Numbered from the stretch's first letter, positions 23,601 to 32,278 are shown. The stretch is 39,014 bases of DNA from Clostridiales bacterium (GCA_031263155.1 JAISGK010000095.1:1-39014), one strand, 5' to 3'. Translations and numbers: made by a program. Notes: generated by a model from the sequence alone, not told the origin.

Positions 23601-25955
23601 TTTGTTGTCGTAAAGTATACCGTAAAGAATAATGGCTCGCAGACCGAAAGTTACAACATACTTGATATGTTGCACGTGAACAATTTATCACCAAAAGGTG
23701 ATGTCACTGCTGAATATGACAGTGCTTTGAATTATTTTAATATACAAAACAATGAGTATTATATCGCTCACGGCGCTCTGCAAGCTATTGATGGCTACCA
23801 AGCCGCCGACGATACTGTGACAGACCCGGCTCAAAGTGATTGTTCTCCGTGGGTGACTTTTGACGCAAACGGCAAGCTGAATAACAATGCGCTCATTTCA
23901 GCTTACGATGTTTCTACAGGCATGACGAACCTTGTTACGCTGAGCCCTGGCCAATCGCAGACATTATACTTCTATTTAGCGGTCGCGGATACGTCGTCTG
24001 ATTTGGAAAAAATTGTAGACTTTATAACGGCTCAATCGGCTGATTATGCCTTTGACCAAACTGCGCGGATATATCAGACATGGCTTAACAGTGGGCAAAC
24101 GACAAATTTTGATAACAAAGCCCTTAACGACGCTTATAACAATATCCTCGTTACAATGAAACAGGCTATTGTTCCAGGTTCTTATTCAGATGGCTCAAAT
24201 ACAGTTTATAAATTTGCCGCAATGCCAGCCACAACAAATCCATCGGCTTATTCTTATAAAGTGTGGGCGCGCGACTCAGCTGTTTCGGCAATGGCAATGG
24301 ATGCCGCAGGGCACTATGACGAAGCGGAGGCTTACTGGTACTGGCTTGCCGACAGGCAAATAAAAACGAGCCAGGGCGGATGGAGGCAACCGGGTACGTT
24401 CTGGACTTGCTACTGGCTATGGGACAATAGCCCGGTATCGTTTGTCGAGCCAGAATATGACTCCATAGGTATGTTTTTAATAGGCGCGTACCGCCACTAC
24501 GAGAATTTGCCAACTACGGCTCAAAAGGCGAATTTTTTGAGCAATATTTGGGATTCTTACAAATTGTCGGCAGATTTCGTTATGACAAATATCTCGCAAG
24601 GCGGTTACGGCGCGGCGGATTGCAGCATTTGGGAAGAGACCGTAGAATATAACGCTTTTACGCAGGCATTGTATATCGCGGGTTTGGATGCTGCCCAAAT
24701 GATGGCTAAGGCGAATGGGTTGCAAGATTTAGCCGAATCATATAACGGCGCGGCGGGTACGATACGCACAGCCGTACAGCGAGACATGACTGACGGGTCT
24801 TATCCGGGCTTATGGAATAATAATGACAGCTATTTCAATAGGAGTGTAGGTACGGACTACTCGCCGAACGAGTTGCACGACTCCTCTTCCGACGTGCTTA
24901 TCACCTATGGTGTGGTTGATGCGGAATCCCCAAGGGCAAAAAGTCATATAGACAGCACTTTGAGCGTTTTGGGGCATGATGGTTACGGCGTGGCGCGTTA
25001 CCAAAACGATGGCTTCTACCACAGGATGCCTTGGGATCCCGGCGGGAACGAGGCCCTTGAAGATGAGCCCTCATGGCCGCAAATGGCTATGTGGATTGGG
25101 ATGTATGAAATTCAGAGCGGCTATAAAGCGTATAAGGCAAACGCCTTGCGTCGCTTGGAATGGTATATTGAGCGAACCGCAGCGGGATATATGGTTGCGG
25201 GCGAAGCCATATCAAACGTCACGAGGAAGCCCTGTGTAAGTACTATGTGCGAGCCTATTACAGGCGCGGCGTATATTATGACCAGTCTCGCGTATTTAGA
25301 GAAATTTGATATGCGTATTCTGCCTGACTTGTTTAACGTGGGTGCAAATAAGCAGATTAACGTGACAGAAGGTACAAATGGGGATTGGGAGCAATGGTCT
25401 AATGTGCCCTACTATTTGGACAAATTGGGCGATGCGGAAGACGACGGCTATGACATAAGCCGCGTGTACGCTGCGAATGACGGCGACAATCTCTACCTTC
25501 GTATTGATGTGTCCGAAAAAGCCCTGCCCGATTATGGTGAATCAGATAAGTTTGTGATTACCGCCTATGCGCAGAATTTTGACGGTGGCGAAGGTACAAT
25601 GGCGCAGTCGCTTTATGGTTCCAATTTGTCGCAGGCAATGGATTATGCAGTGAGTCGTCCAAGCGATTCCAACGATTTTGCGAAATATACCGCCTCGTCC
25701 AACGCATGGAATTTTTCAGGCAACATCACAAGCGTTATCGCGCCGCAATGGGAGCCTGATTCCGGGCGTATTGAGATGGTTATCCCACTCTCGCAGCTAT
25801 CTGCTTCAGGCCAGGTTTCCGCTGATGAGTGGTCGTATATTGACGTTGTGATTTCGAAGAATACGGCCAGTTCTTGGGAAGACGTTGATATTATGAGCAT
25901 ACATTATCGTGTGACAGGGGCCAGTGAAGAATGGTTGAAGGGAAATTTCGATTGA
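20643..25955 (+). CDS. Secreted multidomain alpha-1,6-glucanase: GH66-CBM35-CBM35-GH15-CBM9-like
   Basis: This 1770-residue enzyme with a signal peptide (about residues 1-34, ending VFAAS) probably degrades dextran outside the cell. Residues 38-135 are an N-terminal beta domain. GH66 catalytic part 1 runs from about 140 to 415, with nucleophile Asp302 in FDGLQIDQMG and acid/base Glu373 in FSEIWW, 71 residues apart as is normal for GH66. A CBM35 (YEAEDG, GYVDQFD, FRYGNATGGEATRN) is inserted at 416-541, the arrangement known from cycloisomaltooligosaccharide glucanotransferases, and the barrel resumes to about 640 with a beta domain after it. A second CBM35 spans about 745-868. From about 870 a GH15 beta-sandwich leads to an (alpha/alpha)6 domain with KVWARDSAVSAMAMD, IWEE (Glu1331/1332) and EDEPSWP (Glu1473/1475). 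The last 200 residues (DGDNLYLRIDVSE) are CBM9/DOMON-like. The start is GTG 20643. Confidence 0.88.
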   Translation: MNSKKLRGVFSMVLAATLVFASIASFQPLRVFAASGLLTVSDLYTDKARYNPGDSAVISVELKNDDVSSWSGLVYLEVYHLETLVYKDSLSTTVPSAGEATEAFKWITPKDDFTGYLIKVSAEDSFGAAGLDVSSDFTKFPRYGYVADFDENETQAQSAAKISELSRDFNINAIQFYDWMWRHEVLIKRTDGKIDPTWDDLFDRTVSWATIQNQISAAHDNNASAMAYVMSYAAREGYDQFNVQPSWGIFQDRNHLSQFNVDFNNGKYLWLFNPANTDWQNYIIDQYSDALQTGLFDGLQIDQMGQRNDIYDFWGRSVYLKDTFSDLINAAKSELDGQGINNTITFNVVDGTVNGWGLWDAALNADTDFNFSEIWWLSNNYNDLKSYIEQFRTESDGKSLVLAAYMNYRDDTGDRYEAEDGVLVGVAVSKEHPGYTGSGYVDQFDSVGDSVTMTITVTEDGLCPLVFRYGNATGGEATRNIYIDNVLDATVDFHNQSSWDTWVFDAYYTPYLTAGTHTVKVAYDSGNSGAINLDNMTLGYFDDNSVRLADATIAASGASHIELGANIYEAVMLPHEYYPSTSKAMRDSLRNAMSNHYNFITAYENLLYDTDVTYGDQGTQHIEIKGESISGSGENGKIWNIFRDKGDYDIIHLINLTGEDDTQWRNSTEQPVFKTNLQTKYYIGPDASVSGVYVASPDYDQGAATALSYTIGADTSGTYIEFTVPSLEYWDMIFIKRTVESKQVYEAEDALKNGVGVNNNHPGYSGTGFVDQFDASGKMVSFIIDVPEAGQYSLKFRYGNATGNEATRNLYVDNIYRGVVYFENLADWDTWDYGEIAVDLEAGVHNLVLLFGESNHDAINLDCLEVEPKFETTHSLYMNNWDDTVAIWQDTFLNQMTALNGSGPGLYELRHYAGGENDDYNQNLIKNYSAFFREETSGAKYTDGSKFRSSGFFSDNGVLTSDYLSYDGTVLSDEITRSYAMPPTQDFVVVKYTVKNNGSQTESYNILDMLHVNNLSPKGDVTAEYDSALNYFNIQNNEYYIAHGALQAIDGYQAADDTVTDPAQSDCSPWVTFDANGKLNNNALISAYDVSTGMTNLVTLSPGQSQTLYFYLAVADTSSDLEKIVDFITAQSADYAFDQTARIYQTWLNSGQTTNFDNKALNDAYNNILVTMKQAIVPGSYSDGSNTVYKFAAMPATTNPSAYSYKVWARDSAVSAMAMDAAGHYDEAEAYWYWLADRQIKTSQGGWRQPGTFWTCYWLWDNSPVSFVEPEYDSIGMFLIGAYRHYENLPTTAQKANFLSNIWDSYKLSADFVMTNISQGGYGAADCSIWEETVEYNAFTQALYIAGLDAAQMMAKANGLQDLAESYNGAAGTIRTAVQRDMTDGSYPGLWNNNDSYFNRSVGTDYSPNELHDSSSDVLITYGVVDAESPRAKSHIDSTLSVLGHDGYGVARYQNDGFYHRMPWDPGGNEALEDEPSWPQMAMWIGMYEIQSGYKAYKANALRRLEWYIERTAAGYMVAGEAISNVTRKPCVSTMCEPITGAAYIMTSLAYLEKFDMRILPDLFNVGANKQINVTEGTNGDWEQWSNVPYYLDKLGDAEDDGYDISRVYAANDGDNLYLRIDVSEKALPDYGESDKFVITAYAQNFDGGEGTMAQSLYGSNLSQAMDYAVSRPSDSNDFAKYTASSNAWNFSGNITSVIAPQWEPDSGRIEMVIPLSQLSASGQVSADEWSYIDVVISKNTASSWEDVDIMSIHYRVTGASEEWLKGNFD

Positions 25956-25986
25956 TTCTGTAAAAACATTTTTTAAACGTTAAACT

Positions 25987-26026
25987 AACCCCAAGAGCGC
26001 GGCACTCCGCGTCCTTGGGGTTCTTT
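25987..26026. terminator. Strong bidirectional terminator after the secreted glycosidase
   Basis: AACCCCAAG-A-GCGCGG and CCGCGT-C-CTTGGGGTT form a stem of about 15 bp around CACT, followed by TTCTTT on the plus strand. It separates the secreted enzyme from the convergent gene ending at 26086. Confidence 0.85.
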
Positions 26027-26085
26027 AGTATCTAAACGTCAAAGTAGATTTTGGCGTTTTATAATGAGTACTTAAAATTATGTCA

Positions 26086-27738
26086 TCAATCTTGACAATC
26101 GGAAATATCGACCCAAATAATCGTCCAAATTGAGATGGCTCCTACGAAAATATTGTAAACACGTCCCTGGTCAGAGGGTTCATAATTGTAATCAAGGCTT
26201 GCCGCCGCAAGAGATTTCCCATCTGGCGAAGCCACGTAAACCCCTTTCAAGGGTCGGTCAAGGCGCATCTTAAGCGTAACGCCTGTTACAATCGTTGGCG
26301 CGCCTTTAGGGGCGTTCCATTTTCCATTATTGCCAACCAGGTTTATAAGTTGTATCGAAATTCTTTTGACCGTTTCATGAATAATAACCCATACTGCATC
26401 AGGCTCGGCATCTACCGAAAAAGCGGCGCTATTTGCGCTGAAGATGAATTCTTCGTTTATGCCGCCCGCGCCCGTCATGCTCACGTCCATCCCGTCGTCG
26501 CTATAAAGAAGCGGCGCGTAACGCACAACGAAATCGGCGTAACGCTGAACCAAAGGCAGAAATGAATCACGCAAACAGGCGTGATCAACGTAATAACTGT
26601 CGCACAGTATACAGTCATTCTCACCCAGCGCGAGCTGCGTCCCACCAGAAGCGCATATGGCCGCGTTCGCATATAGATACGACCACTCGGCGGCGGAAAT
26701 TTCCGCATCGCTTTTTGCGTTTTTGAATGGCTCCATATACGCGGCCAACACAACAGGCTTGCCGGAAAGTTGGCGCGCCTCGCGAATTAGGCGATACAAA
26801 TCAATATAATGTTCATACGGGGGCCATACCTCTATATAAACCGCATCCTGCGCTGACTTCGACACGGCTGTTACCGGCCAGTTATTTACAGCATTGAAAA
26901 TAACGCCGTTTTCTTCATTCAAGTTTTTCATTGTTTGCGCCGCCGCATTGATTAGCGGCGTGAAACACGACGAAAGCTCAACGGGACACCCATTTGCGTC
27001 CCAAGCATGTTTTGGGAAACCATACGTATCCATATGAATGCCCATAAAGCCCAGAGACGCGCCCGACCGTTCAAATTCCTTTAAAATGTGGTTAAACCAA
27101 CCGCAATCTTTGCTTATGTTCATGAAATACAGCCAATTACCGAACAAGAGGGGCTTATTCTCCATCGTATAGAGGCCCCATTCGGGGAACTGCTCCCACT
27201 TTTCTTTGGAAGCGGCATAAACCGCGCCATAGGCGAACGGGCGCATACCCATATCCCTGCAAGCCGCAATTTTCTTTTCGATAACATCGCGGCTCGCCTC
27301 CTTGCCAAGTGCGTCACGATACTTTTCACTGTTTGCCACAAGGTCGTCGTGACGGTACATCCAGTCGTAAAACTGGACGGCGTTCAAATGAAGCCGCGCC
27401 ATGCTTTTTACCGCTCTGATATCCTCATCATCGGGCGTAAAATCTGTTAAAAAACCATATCGCGTTATGTCAGAACGACTTTCAACCACATCAAACGCCG
27501 TTTCATAGCGTTCTTCTCCCCGATCAAAAGAAACGCCATATGAACCTTTTGGCAAGTTATCCACAATAGCTGAAAAGCTTTTTCCATCCGTTTCATATGT
27601 TACAGAGCCGTAATCAACAATGTCATGCAAGTTCGTCAGTATCAAAAAGGCGCCGTCTCCGCCCGGAATCGTCAGCCTTACACGCTCGCCGACCAAATAC
27701 TGGGCTTTGTCGGGCGTACAAAATCCAATTTTCATCAT
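26086..27738 (-). CDS. Cytoplasmic GH66 enzyme (dextranase/CITase-like)
   Basis: The product has 550 residues, with no signal peptide. The open frame extends upstream but there runs through the permease gene in another frame; ATG 27738, overlapping the permease stop as ATGA, is the real start (MMKIGFCTPDKAQYLVGERV). An N-terminal beta domain to about 105 is followed by the GH66 barrel, RYGFLTDFTPDDED, LHLNAVQFYDWMYRHD (cf. INAIQFYDWMWRHE in the secreted enzyme), nucleophile Asp237 in GIHMDTYG and acid/base Glu303 in IEVWPPY. There is no CBM35 insertion between barrel parts, unlike the secreted paralogue. It is the last gene of the importer operon and so presumably cuts or linearises isomaltooligosaccharides after uptake. 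Both catalytic residues are present, so it should be active. Confidence 0.85.
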   Translation of the reverse strand: MMKIGFCTPDKAQYLVGERVRLTIPGGDGAFLILTNLHDIVDYGSVTYETDGKSFSAIVDNLPKGSYGVSFDRGEERYETAFDVVESRSDITRYGFLTDFTPDDEDIRAVKSMARLHLNAVQFYDWMYRHDDLVANSEKYRDALGKEASRDVIEKKIAACRDMGMRPFAYGAVYAASKEKWEQFPEWGLYTMENKPLLFGNWLYFMNISKDCGWFNHILKEFERSGASLGFMGIHMDTYGFPKHAWDANGCPVELSSCFTPLINAAAQTMKNLNEENGVIFNAVNNWPVTAVSKSAQDAVYIEVWPPYEHYIDLYRLIREARQLSGKPVVLAAYMEPFKNAKSDAEISAAEWSYLYANAAICASGGTQLALGENDCILCDSYYVDHACLRDSFLPLVQRYADFVVRYAPLLYSDDGMDVSMTGAGGINEEFIFSANSAAFSVDAEPDAVWVIIHETVKRISIQLINLVGNNGKWNAPKGAPTIVTGVTLKMRLDRPLKGVYVASPDGKSLAAASLDYNYEPSDQGRVYNIFVGAISIWTIIWVDISDCQD

Positions 27739-28610
27739 TCTTTCACCGAACCCGATGTCAGCCCGCCTACTACTAATTTTTTGTGGAACACAACAAACAA
27801 AATCACAATCGGCAGCAATGCCATCAACGAACACGCGAAAACCCACTCCCACCGGGTAGCGTGCTGCCCATTCAGCCGTTGCAGCAGCAATGGAATTGTC
27901 AGCATGGATTCTTGCGCTCCCACAATGACTTTTGCCGTAAAGTATTCTTCCCACATGCCCTGTATGGCGAAAATGCTCATAGTGCCTATCGCGGGCGTGG
28001 ACAGAGGCAACATGATACGGAAAAATATTACGCCGTGGCCGCCGCCATCGATCAACGCCGATTCGCTGAGCGCATCCGGCAGATTGCGGAAGAAGTTTCG
28101 CAGAAAAAATGTATGCCCGCAAACGCCTGTGGCGATATATATGAGCATAAGCCCCGGCCGCGTCCCGACAAGCCCATCTGGAAAGCCCGGTATCGCCAAG
28201 CTCTTTAGTACGACGAACTGCGGGATGATGTTTAGGAAGCCGGGCACCATAAGGGTAAGCAAATATATACGAAACAAAACTTCGCGCCCTTTAAACTTTA
28301 TGCGCGCAAAACCGTAGGCGGACAGCATAGAAATAAATACGGCAAAGCCAACCGTCCCAAACGTGTTAATAACGCTGTTTTTTACTGCCGTGGGGAAGTC
28401 CGACCGGCTTATAATGTACTCATAGGCCGAAAAATCAAGCCTGGTTGGGAAAATTCTCGGCGGGTTTGGTAAAACGTAACTGAATTCTTCGAAAGAGTTC
28501 GTAATCATAAATATAAACGGTATTGAGGATACAAACAGCGCGGCCAGCAGAAGCATCCATATCATTGCTTGACCTGCTATTTCAGAGGCTTTTATACCCG
28601 CTTTTTTCAT
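27735..28610 (-). CDS. Carbohydrate ABC transporter permease, MalG/MsmG type
   Basis: Inner-membrane subunit of a CUT1 sugar importer with 291 residues and six helices, starting MIWMLLLAALFVSSIPFIFMITNSF. The ATPase-contacting EAA loop reads ESALIDGGGHGVIFFRIMLPLSTP. The ATG overlaps the stop of the upstream permease by 4 bp, and its own stop overlaps the GH66 start the same way. Context (two GH66 enzymes, LacI regulator) points to isomaltooligosaccharides, linear or cyclic, as substrate. Confidence 0.93.
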   Translation of the reverse strand: MKKAGIKASEIAGQAMIWMLLLAALFVSSIPFIFMITNSFEEFSYVLPNPPRIFPTRLDFSAYEYIISRSDFPTAVKNSVINTFGTVGFAVFISMLSAYGFARIKFKGREVLFRIYLLTLMVPGFLNIIPQFVVLKSLAIPGFPDGLVGTRPGLMLIYIATGVCGHTFFLRNFFRNLPDALSESALIDGGGHGVIFFRIMLPLSTPAIGTMSIFAIQGMWEEYFTAKVIVGAQESMLTIPLLLQRLNGQHATRWEWVFACSLMALLPIVILFVVFHKKLVVGGLTSGSVKE

Positions 28611-29554
28611 GCGCCAGCCCCTCCGTCCTCAACCGTATCCAGTTTAAGCGTCTTGTTTAATATTACTGTAAGCGCCACGATAAAGATTGCCGAGAGCATA
28701 CCAATAGCGGAAGCGACGCCAAACTCAAATTTATTAAACGCTTCATCGTAAAGCATATATTGCAGCACAGACGTTCGACCGTTCGGCCCGCCGCCTGTCA
28801 AAAGCATAACTTGTATAAAGACATTAAACGATCCTATAACCATATTAACCAGTACAAAAAATGTCGTCGGTCTCAAGCTGGGCAAAACAATATGGCGAAA
28901 TTTAGCGTAAATCCCCGCCCCATCAAGGGAAGCGGCTTCATATAGGCTTGGCGATATGCCTTGTAGCGCGGCAAGGTATATAATCATTGCCCACCCGACG
29001 TTTTTCCAAACACCCATTAGCCATATGGCAAAATTGCCCGGCCACTCCCGCAACAACCATGGTATATAATCTTTGCTGATATGCAACACGTTTACCAGCA
29101 AATAGTTGAACAGCCCTCTGTCTGAATTATTAAACATATATGTAAATACGAGGCTTACGATCACCCACGACGTGATAACGGGCAGATAAAGCGCGACCTT
29201 AAAAAACGTGGAGCCGCGCCGTATGTTATTAACCAGATAAGCCAGCACCATGCCCATTATTACAATGAGCGGCGTTGTCACAACGCCATAGAGCAGATTG
29301 TTTCTCAAGGCATACCAAAAACGCCCGTTACTGTCGCTAAATATTTTTACAAAATTGTCGAGACCTAAAAAGGTTATTGTACCTCTTACAATCTGATACT
29401 CTGACAGGGCTATCCTAATCGTAAAGATCATAGGGTATATGACGAACACCGCAACGAGAACCAGACCCGGTAAAACGAACGGAGCCGCCACAAGCCATTG
29501 ATGGAAGTCTTTTTTAATCGTTTTTCTGAATGAATCACTCAACGAAGCGTTCAT
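28607..29554 (-). CDS. Carbohydrate ABC transporter permease, MalF/MsmF type
   Basis: Partner permease of the CUT1 importer with about 315 residues. The first helix is WLVAAPFVLPGLVLVAVFVIYPMIF, the EAA loop is YEAASLDGAGIYAKFRHIVLPSLRP, and VMLLTGGGPNGRTSVLQYMLYDEAF is the family's C-terminal signature. The frame opens at a GTG (29557), but ATG 29554 is better spaced from GAGGTGGG. The binding-protein gene ends 20 bp upstream. No ATPase gene is present in this operon, so a shared MsmK/MalK-type ATPase from elsewhere must energise it. Confidence 0.93.
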   Translation of the reverse strand: MNASLSDSFRKTIKKDFHQWLVAAPFVLPGLVLVAVFVIYPMIFTIRIALSEYQIVRGTITFLGLDNFVKIFSDSNGRFWYALRNNLLYGVVTTPLIVIMGMVLAYLVNNIRRGSTFFKVALYLPVITSWVIVSLVFTYMFNNSDRGLFNYLLVNVLHISKDYIPWLLREWPGNFAIWLMGVWKNVGWAMIIYLAALQGISPSLYEAASLDGAGIYAKFRHIVLPSLRPTTFFVLVNMVIGSFNVFIQVMLLTGGGPNGRTSVLQYMLYDEAFNKFEFGVASAIGMLSAIFIVALTVILNKTLKLDTVEDGGAGA

Positions 29555-29577
29555 CACATACCCACCTCGAAAAAATC

Positions 29578-30852
29578 CTATTTCAACAAGCTGTCTATCT
29601 GTGCCGCCGCTTCTGAAAGGGCTGTCTTTACATCTTTGCCGTCAACGAAAATGTTGTTCATCGTGTCTGACCAAACTTGCCCGATTTCGCTGTGATTTGG
29701 CGACGGTATACGCGCCGACGCGCCCGTCGAGAGCTGTTGCATATAGACGCTCCACACGGGGTCAGACGTAATGTCTGAATGATTCACCAACGATTTCAGA
29801 ATAGGCAATTGGCCGCTTTTAAGCATAGCAAGCTGTACTTCCTCGCTCGTCATAAACTTGGCGAACTCATAAGCCGCAGCCTGTTGCGTCGATGTGGTGA
29901 ACACAACTATGTTCTCGCCGCCGACGACAGATGCGCTCTTGCCGTTGTAGGTCGGTATCGTTTTCGCTATAATGCCCGCGCTCTCTTTTTCTTCATATGC
30001 GCCGAAAAACCAAGGGCCTTCGAAAAACATCGCGTAGTCGGAGTTAATGCCGTCCCAGGCGTCAATCGAACCATCTATGTCGCGTATTGTGAAAACCTTC
30101 TTATCGTGAAGCTCTTGCAGTTTCTCTATAGCGGCCACGCTTTGCTCGCCGTTCAAATACCCGGTAGCCGTTGTAAAGTTTTCGTCTGTTAAAACGCCGC
30201 CGAACAGCCAAAAGTAGGGGTACATATCCCAATCGCCCACTCCGGACACGTTCAAGCTGTATTGTCCGCGCTTTCCCGCCGCGATGATAAACTCTTCCAT
30301 CGTGAAATCCGTGTTATCAATACCCAGCTCATCTTTCAGCACAAATGTGTTGATAACCGCCGCTTTGCAATTTGTGTCAAGCGGAAGACCGTAATACTTG
30401 CCTTGATAAAAATTCGTCGAAAGCGGCCCGTCTAAATACTGGCTTGTACTGAAACCTTCTAAATCGCTTAGAGCTAACAGCCCTCCCTGTTTGGCGTAGG
30501 GCGCCGTGTTTACTATGTCGATGCGCGCCACGTCGGGGCTTTGCCCTGTTCCAAACGACGTGACTACCATTTGGTGAAACTGCCCCGAATCCTGACGGAC
30601 GGGGTTCACCTTAATATTTGGGTAGGCGGTGCTCCAAAGCGGCAAAACCTCATTGGTGAACACATCGTTTTCAGCGTCACCGTATGTATGCCAAAACGTG
30701 ATCTCCGCCGACGCGTCTAAAGCTGCTGCCGGCTGCCCGCTCCCGCCTTTAGCGCCGCATCCTGTCAACGCCGCCACCAATATCAAAGCGCACATGGGGA
30801 TCAGAATTGCTTTTGTCAGATACAATCCTTTCATTTGATTCTTTAATTTCAT
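29578..30852 (-). CDS. Sugar-binding lipoprotein of a CUT1 importer
   Basis: This 424-residue family 1 extracellular solute-binding protein is first in the importer operon. Its signal peptide ends in the lipobox LTGC (Cys32). The mature part starts ITFWHTYGDAENDVF and has VDIVNTAPYAKQGGLLAL, YYGLPLDTNCKAAVIN and MFFEGPWFFGAYEEKE, all typical of MalE/MsmE-like proteins. ATG 30852 follows AGAGGG at 7 nt. It captures the oligosaccharide outside the cell and hands it to the two permeases. Substrate assignment to isomaltooligosaccharides rests on the neighbours, not on the sequence itself. Confidence 0.93.
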   Translation of the reverse strand: MKLKNQMKGLYLTKAILIPMCALILVAALTGCGAKGGSGQPAAALDASAEITFWHTYGDAENDVFTNEVLPLWSTAYPNIKVNPVRQDSGQFHQMVVTSFGTGQSPDVARIDIVNTAPYAKQGGLLALSDLEGFSTSQYLDGPLSTNFYQGKYYGLPLDTNCKAAVINTFVLKDELGIDNTDFTMEEFIIAAGKRGQYSLNVSGVGDWDMYPYFWLFGGVLTDENFTTATGYLNGEQSVAAIEKLQELHDKKVFTIRDIDGSIDAWDGINSDYAMFFEGPWFFGAYEEKESAGIIAKTIPTYNGKSASVVGGENIVVFTTSTQQAAAYEFAKFMTSEEVQLAMLKSGQLPILKSLVNHSDITSDPVWSVYMQQLSTGASARIPSPNHSEIGQVWSDTMNNIFVDGKDVKTALSEAAAQIDSLLK

Positions 30853-30936
30853 TTCGCACCCTCTCTCAATATTCTACTCGGTCGCGGCCCCTGGTTGTGG
30901 TGTGCCGCAACAACTTTAGCAACGTTATGATATATT

Positions 30937-30965
30937 ATCATATCCGCAACTTCCAGTAATGTCAA
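30937..30965 (-). promoter_or_regulatory. Consensus promoter of the importer-GH66 operon
   Basis: On the minus strand, TTGACA (30965-30960), 17 bp, TATGAT (30942-30937). The -10 overlaps a palindromic stretch TATGAT-AATAT-ATCATA, and the following ATAACGTTGC resembles half of a LacI-type operator, so repression here is plausible. The operon start is 84 bp downstream. Confidence 0.75.
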
Positions 30966-31038
30966 GAGGTATTGCGAAATACTTATAAAATACCTAAAAC
31001 CGTACTTGCAAGTATATACATATTTTTTTACACATATA

Positions 31039-32064
31039 TCACAAAACGCGCCCTACGCTTTCACGTATGCCTAATGACGCCTCCAACCGAATATCCCTTG
31101 AATCCACACGCCCGCCTTTAATCAAACGTATAAGCAAATCCGTCGCGAGGCTCGCCTTCTTGGAAGCGTCCTGGTGTACCGTTGTCAACTTGGGGCGACA
31201 CAGTAAAGCCAGAATGTTATCGTCAAAACCACATATTGACATTGTATCGGGTATTTTTACCCCCTCGTCTTCCAATAGATTCATCGCGTCTACAGCGTAA
31301 AAATCCGATGAAAAGAATAGCGCCGAGTACACTGTCAGGCGTTTTTTTAAAAGGGAACGCAAAAGTGCGTGGCGTTCTTCGCGGCGGTGGCTTATAGGTA
31401 TATAATCGCCTTCTTGAAAAGCGACGCCATGCTTTTTCAATGCGGATTTGAAACCTTTTAAACGTTCAAGATCCGCACCCATAGGCGGCGCCCCATCCGC
31501 CAAAAACGCGACGCGCTTATGACCTTGATTTATAAGGTACTCTGTCATCAAAAAAGCCCCTTTGAAATCCTGAAAGCCTACGTTGCTGTATCGCAGGCCG
31601 TCGCTGTGAAAGTAGGAGTCGATAAAAACGATAGGCATTTTTGTGCCATTCACAAAGGCCGCGCAGTCGTCTGCGAGGCAGCCTAAAACGATAAGCCCTT
31701 CTATATTCCACGAAGTTGCCATTCTAAGGGCTTCATCCACACTTGCCGACGTGTACAGCATCATATAGTAACCGCCATCTCTTATGCAATGCTCCAACGC
31801 GCCGATAATCTCGGCGAAAAATGGGTCTTGCGCGATATTCTGTTCATCGCGCCTGGCCCATGTCACTATAACTCCTATAATGCGAGAATCGTAGCTGCCC
31901 AAGATGCGCGCCGCCATATTTGATGTATAATTTTTTTCTGCGAGAAGAATGCGTACCTTTTCAAATGTAGCTTTCGATACTTTCTGCGTTCTGCCATGCA
32001 AAACGTTTGCAACCGTGCTTGGGCTTACACCCGCCATTTTTGCTATTTCCTTAATAGTAACCAA
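31039..32064 (-). CDS. LacI-family transcriptional regulator of the alpha-1,6-glucan locus
   Basis: This 341-residue regulator has an N-terminal LacI helix-turn-helix (TIKEIAKMAGVSPSTVANVLHG) and a periplasmic-binding-protein-like effector domain (IGVIVTWARRDEQ, IPIVFIDSYF, NQGHKRVAFLADG, ICGFDDNIL). The start codon is TTG 32064, preceded by AGGAAGG at 7 nt, since MVTIKEIA is the normal beginning and no ATG is near. It lies directly upstream of the importer operon on the same strand but has its own gap of about 185 bp, so it is probably separately transcribed. The likely effector is an isomaltooligosaccharide; this is inference from context. Confidence 0.92.
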   Translation of the reverse strand: MVTIKEIAKMAGVSPSTVANVLHGRTQKVSKATFEKVRILLAEKNYTSNMAARILGSYDSRIIGVIVTWARRDEQNIAQDPFFAEIIGALEHCIRDGGYYMMLYTSASVDEALRMATSWNIEGLIVLGCLADDCAAFVNGTKMPIVFIDSYFHSDGLRYSNVGFQDFKGAFLMTEYLINQGHKRVAFLADGAPPMGADLERLKGFKSALKKHGVAFQEGDYIPISHRREERHALLRSLLKKRLTVYSALFFSSDFYAVDAMNLLEDEGVKIPDTMSICGFDDNILALLCRPKLTTVHQDASKKASLATDLLIRLIKGGRVDSRDIRLEASLGIRESVGRVL

Positions 32065-32106
32065 TTTTAGCCTTCCTTCTCCAGTCTACTCTGAGTTTAT
32101 CGATAA

Positions 32107-32120
32107 GTGTTTCGTAACAC
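32107..32120. promoter_or_regulatory. Candidate operator upstream of the LacI-type gene
   Basis: GTGTT-TCGT-AACAC is a perfect inverted repeat 43 bp before the regulator's start, a plausible autoregulatory site. The half-sites differ from the sequence near the importer promoter, so the match is tentative. Confidence 0.35.
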
Positions 32121-32278
32121 ATATTGATAAGTCACCGTTGTCCTTTTATAGTAGGCCATGCGGCGAAATTTGTCAAGGAAAGGAGGGTAAAAACTCTATT
32201 CGGAAAGCGAGGTGAAAATCAGTGAAATATACCGCCACAAGGTTGTTGCGAAGCCCAATCGTAGAGACAGACAGCGTT

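Noticed and set aside
27739-28122. 128-residue N-terminal extension of the cytoplasmic GH66
   Set aside because: It lies in another frame of the permease gene; ATGA overlap at 27738 is the start.
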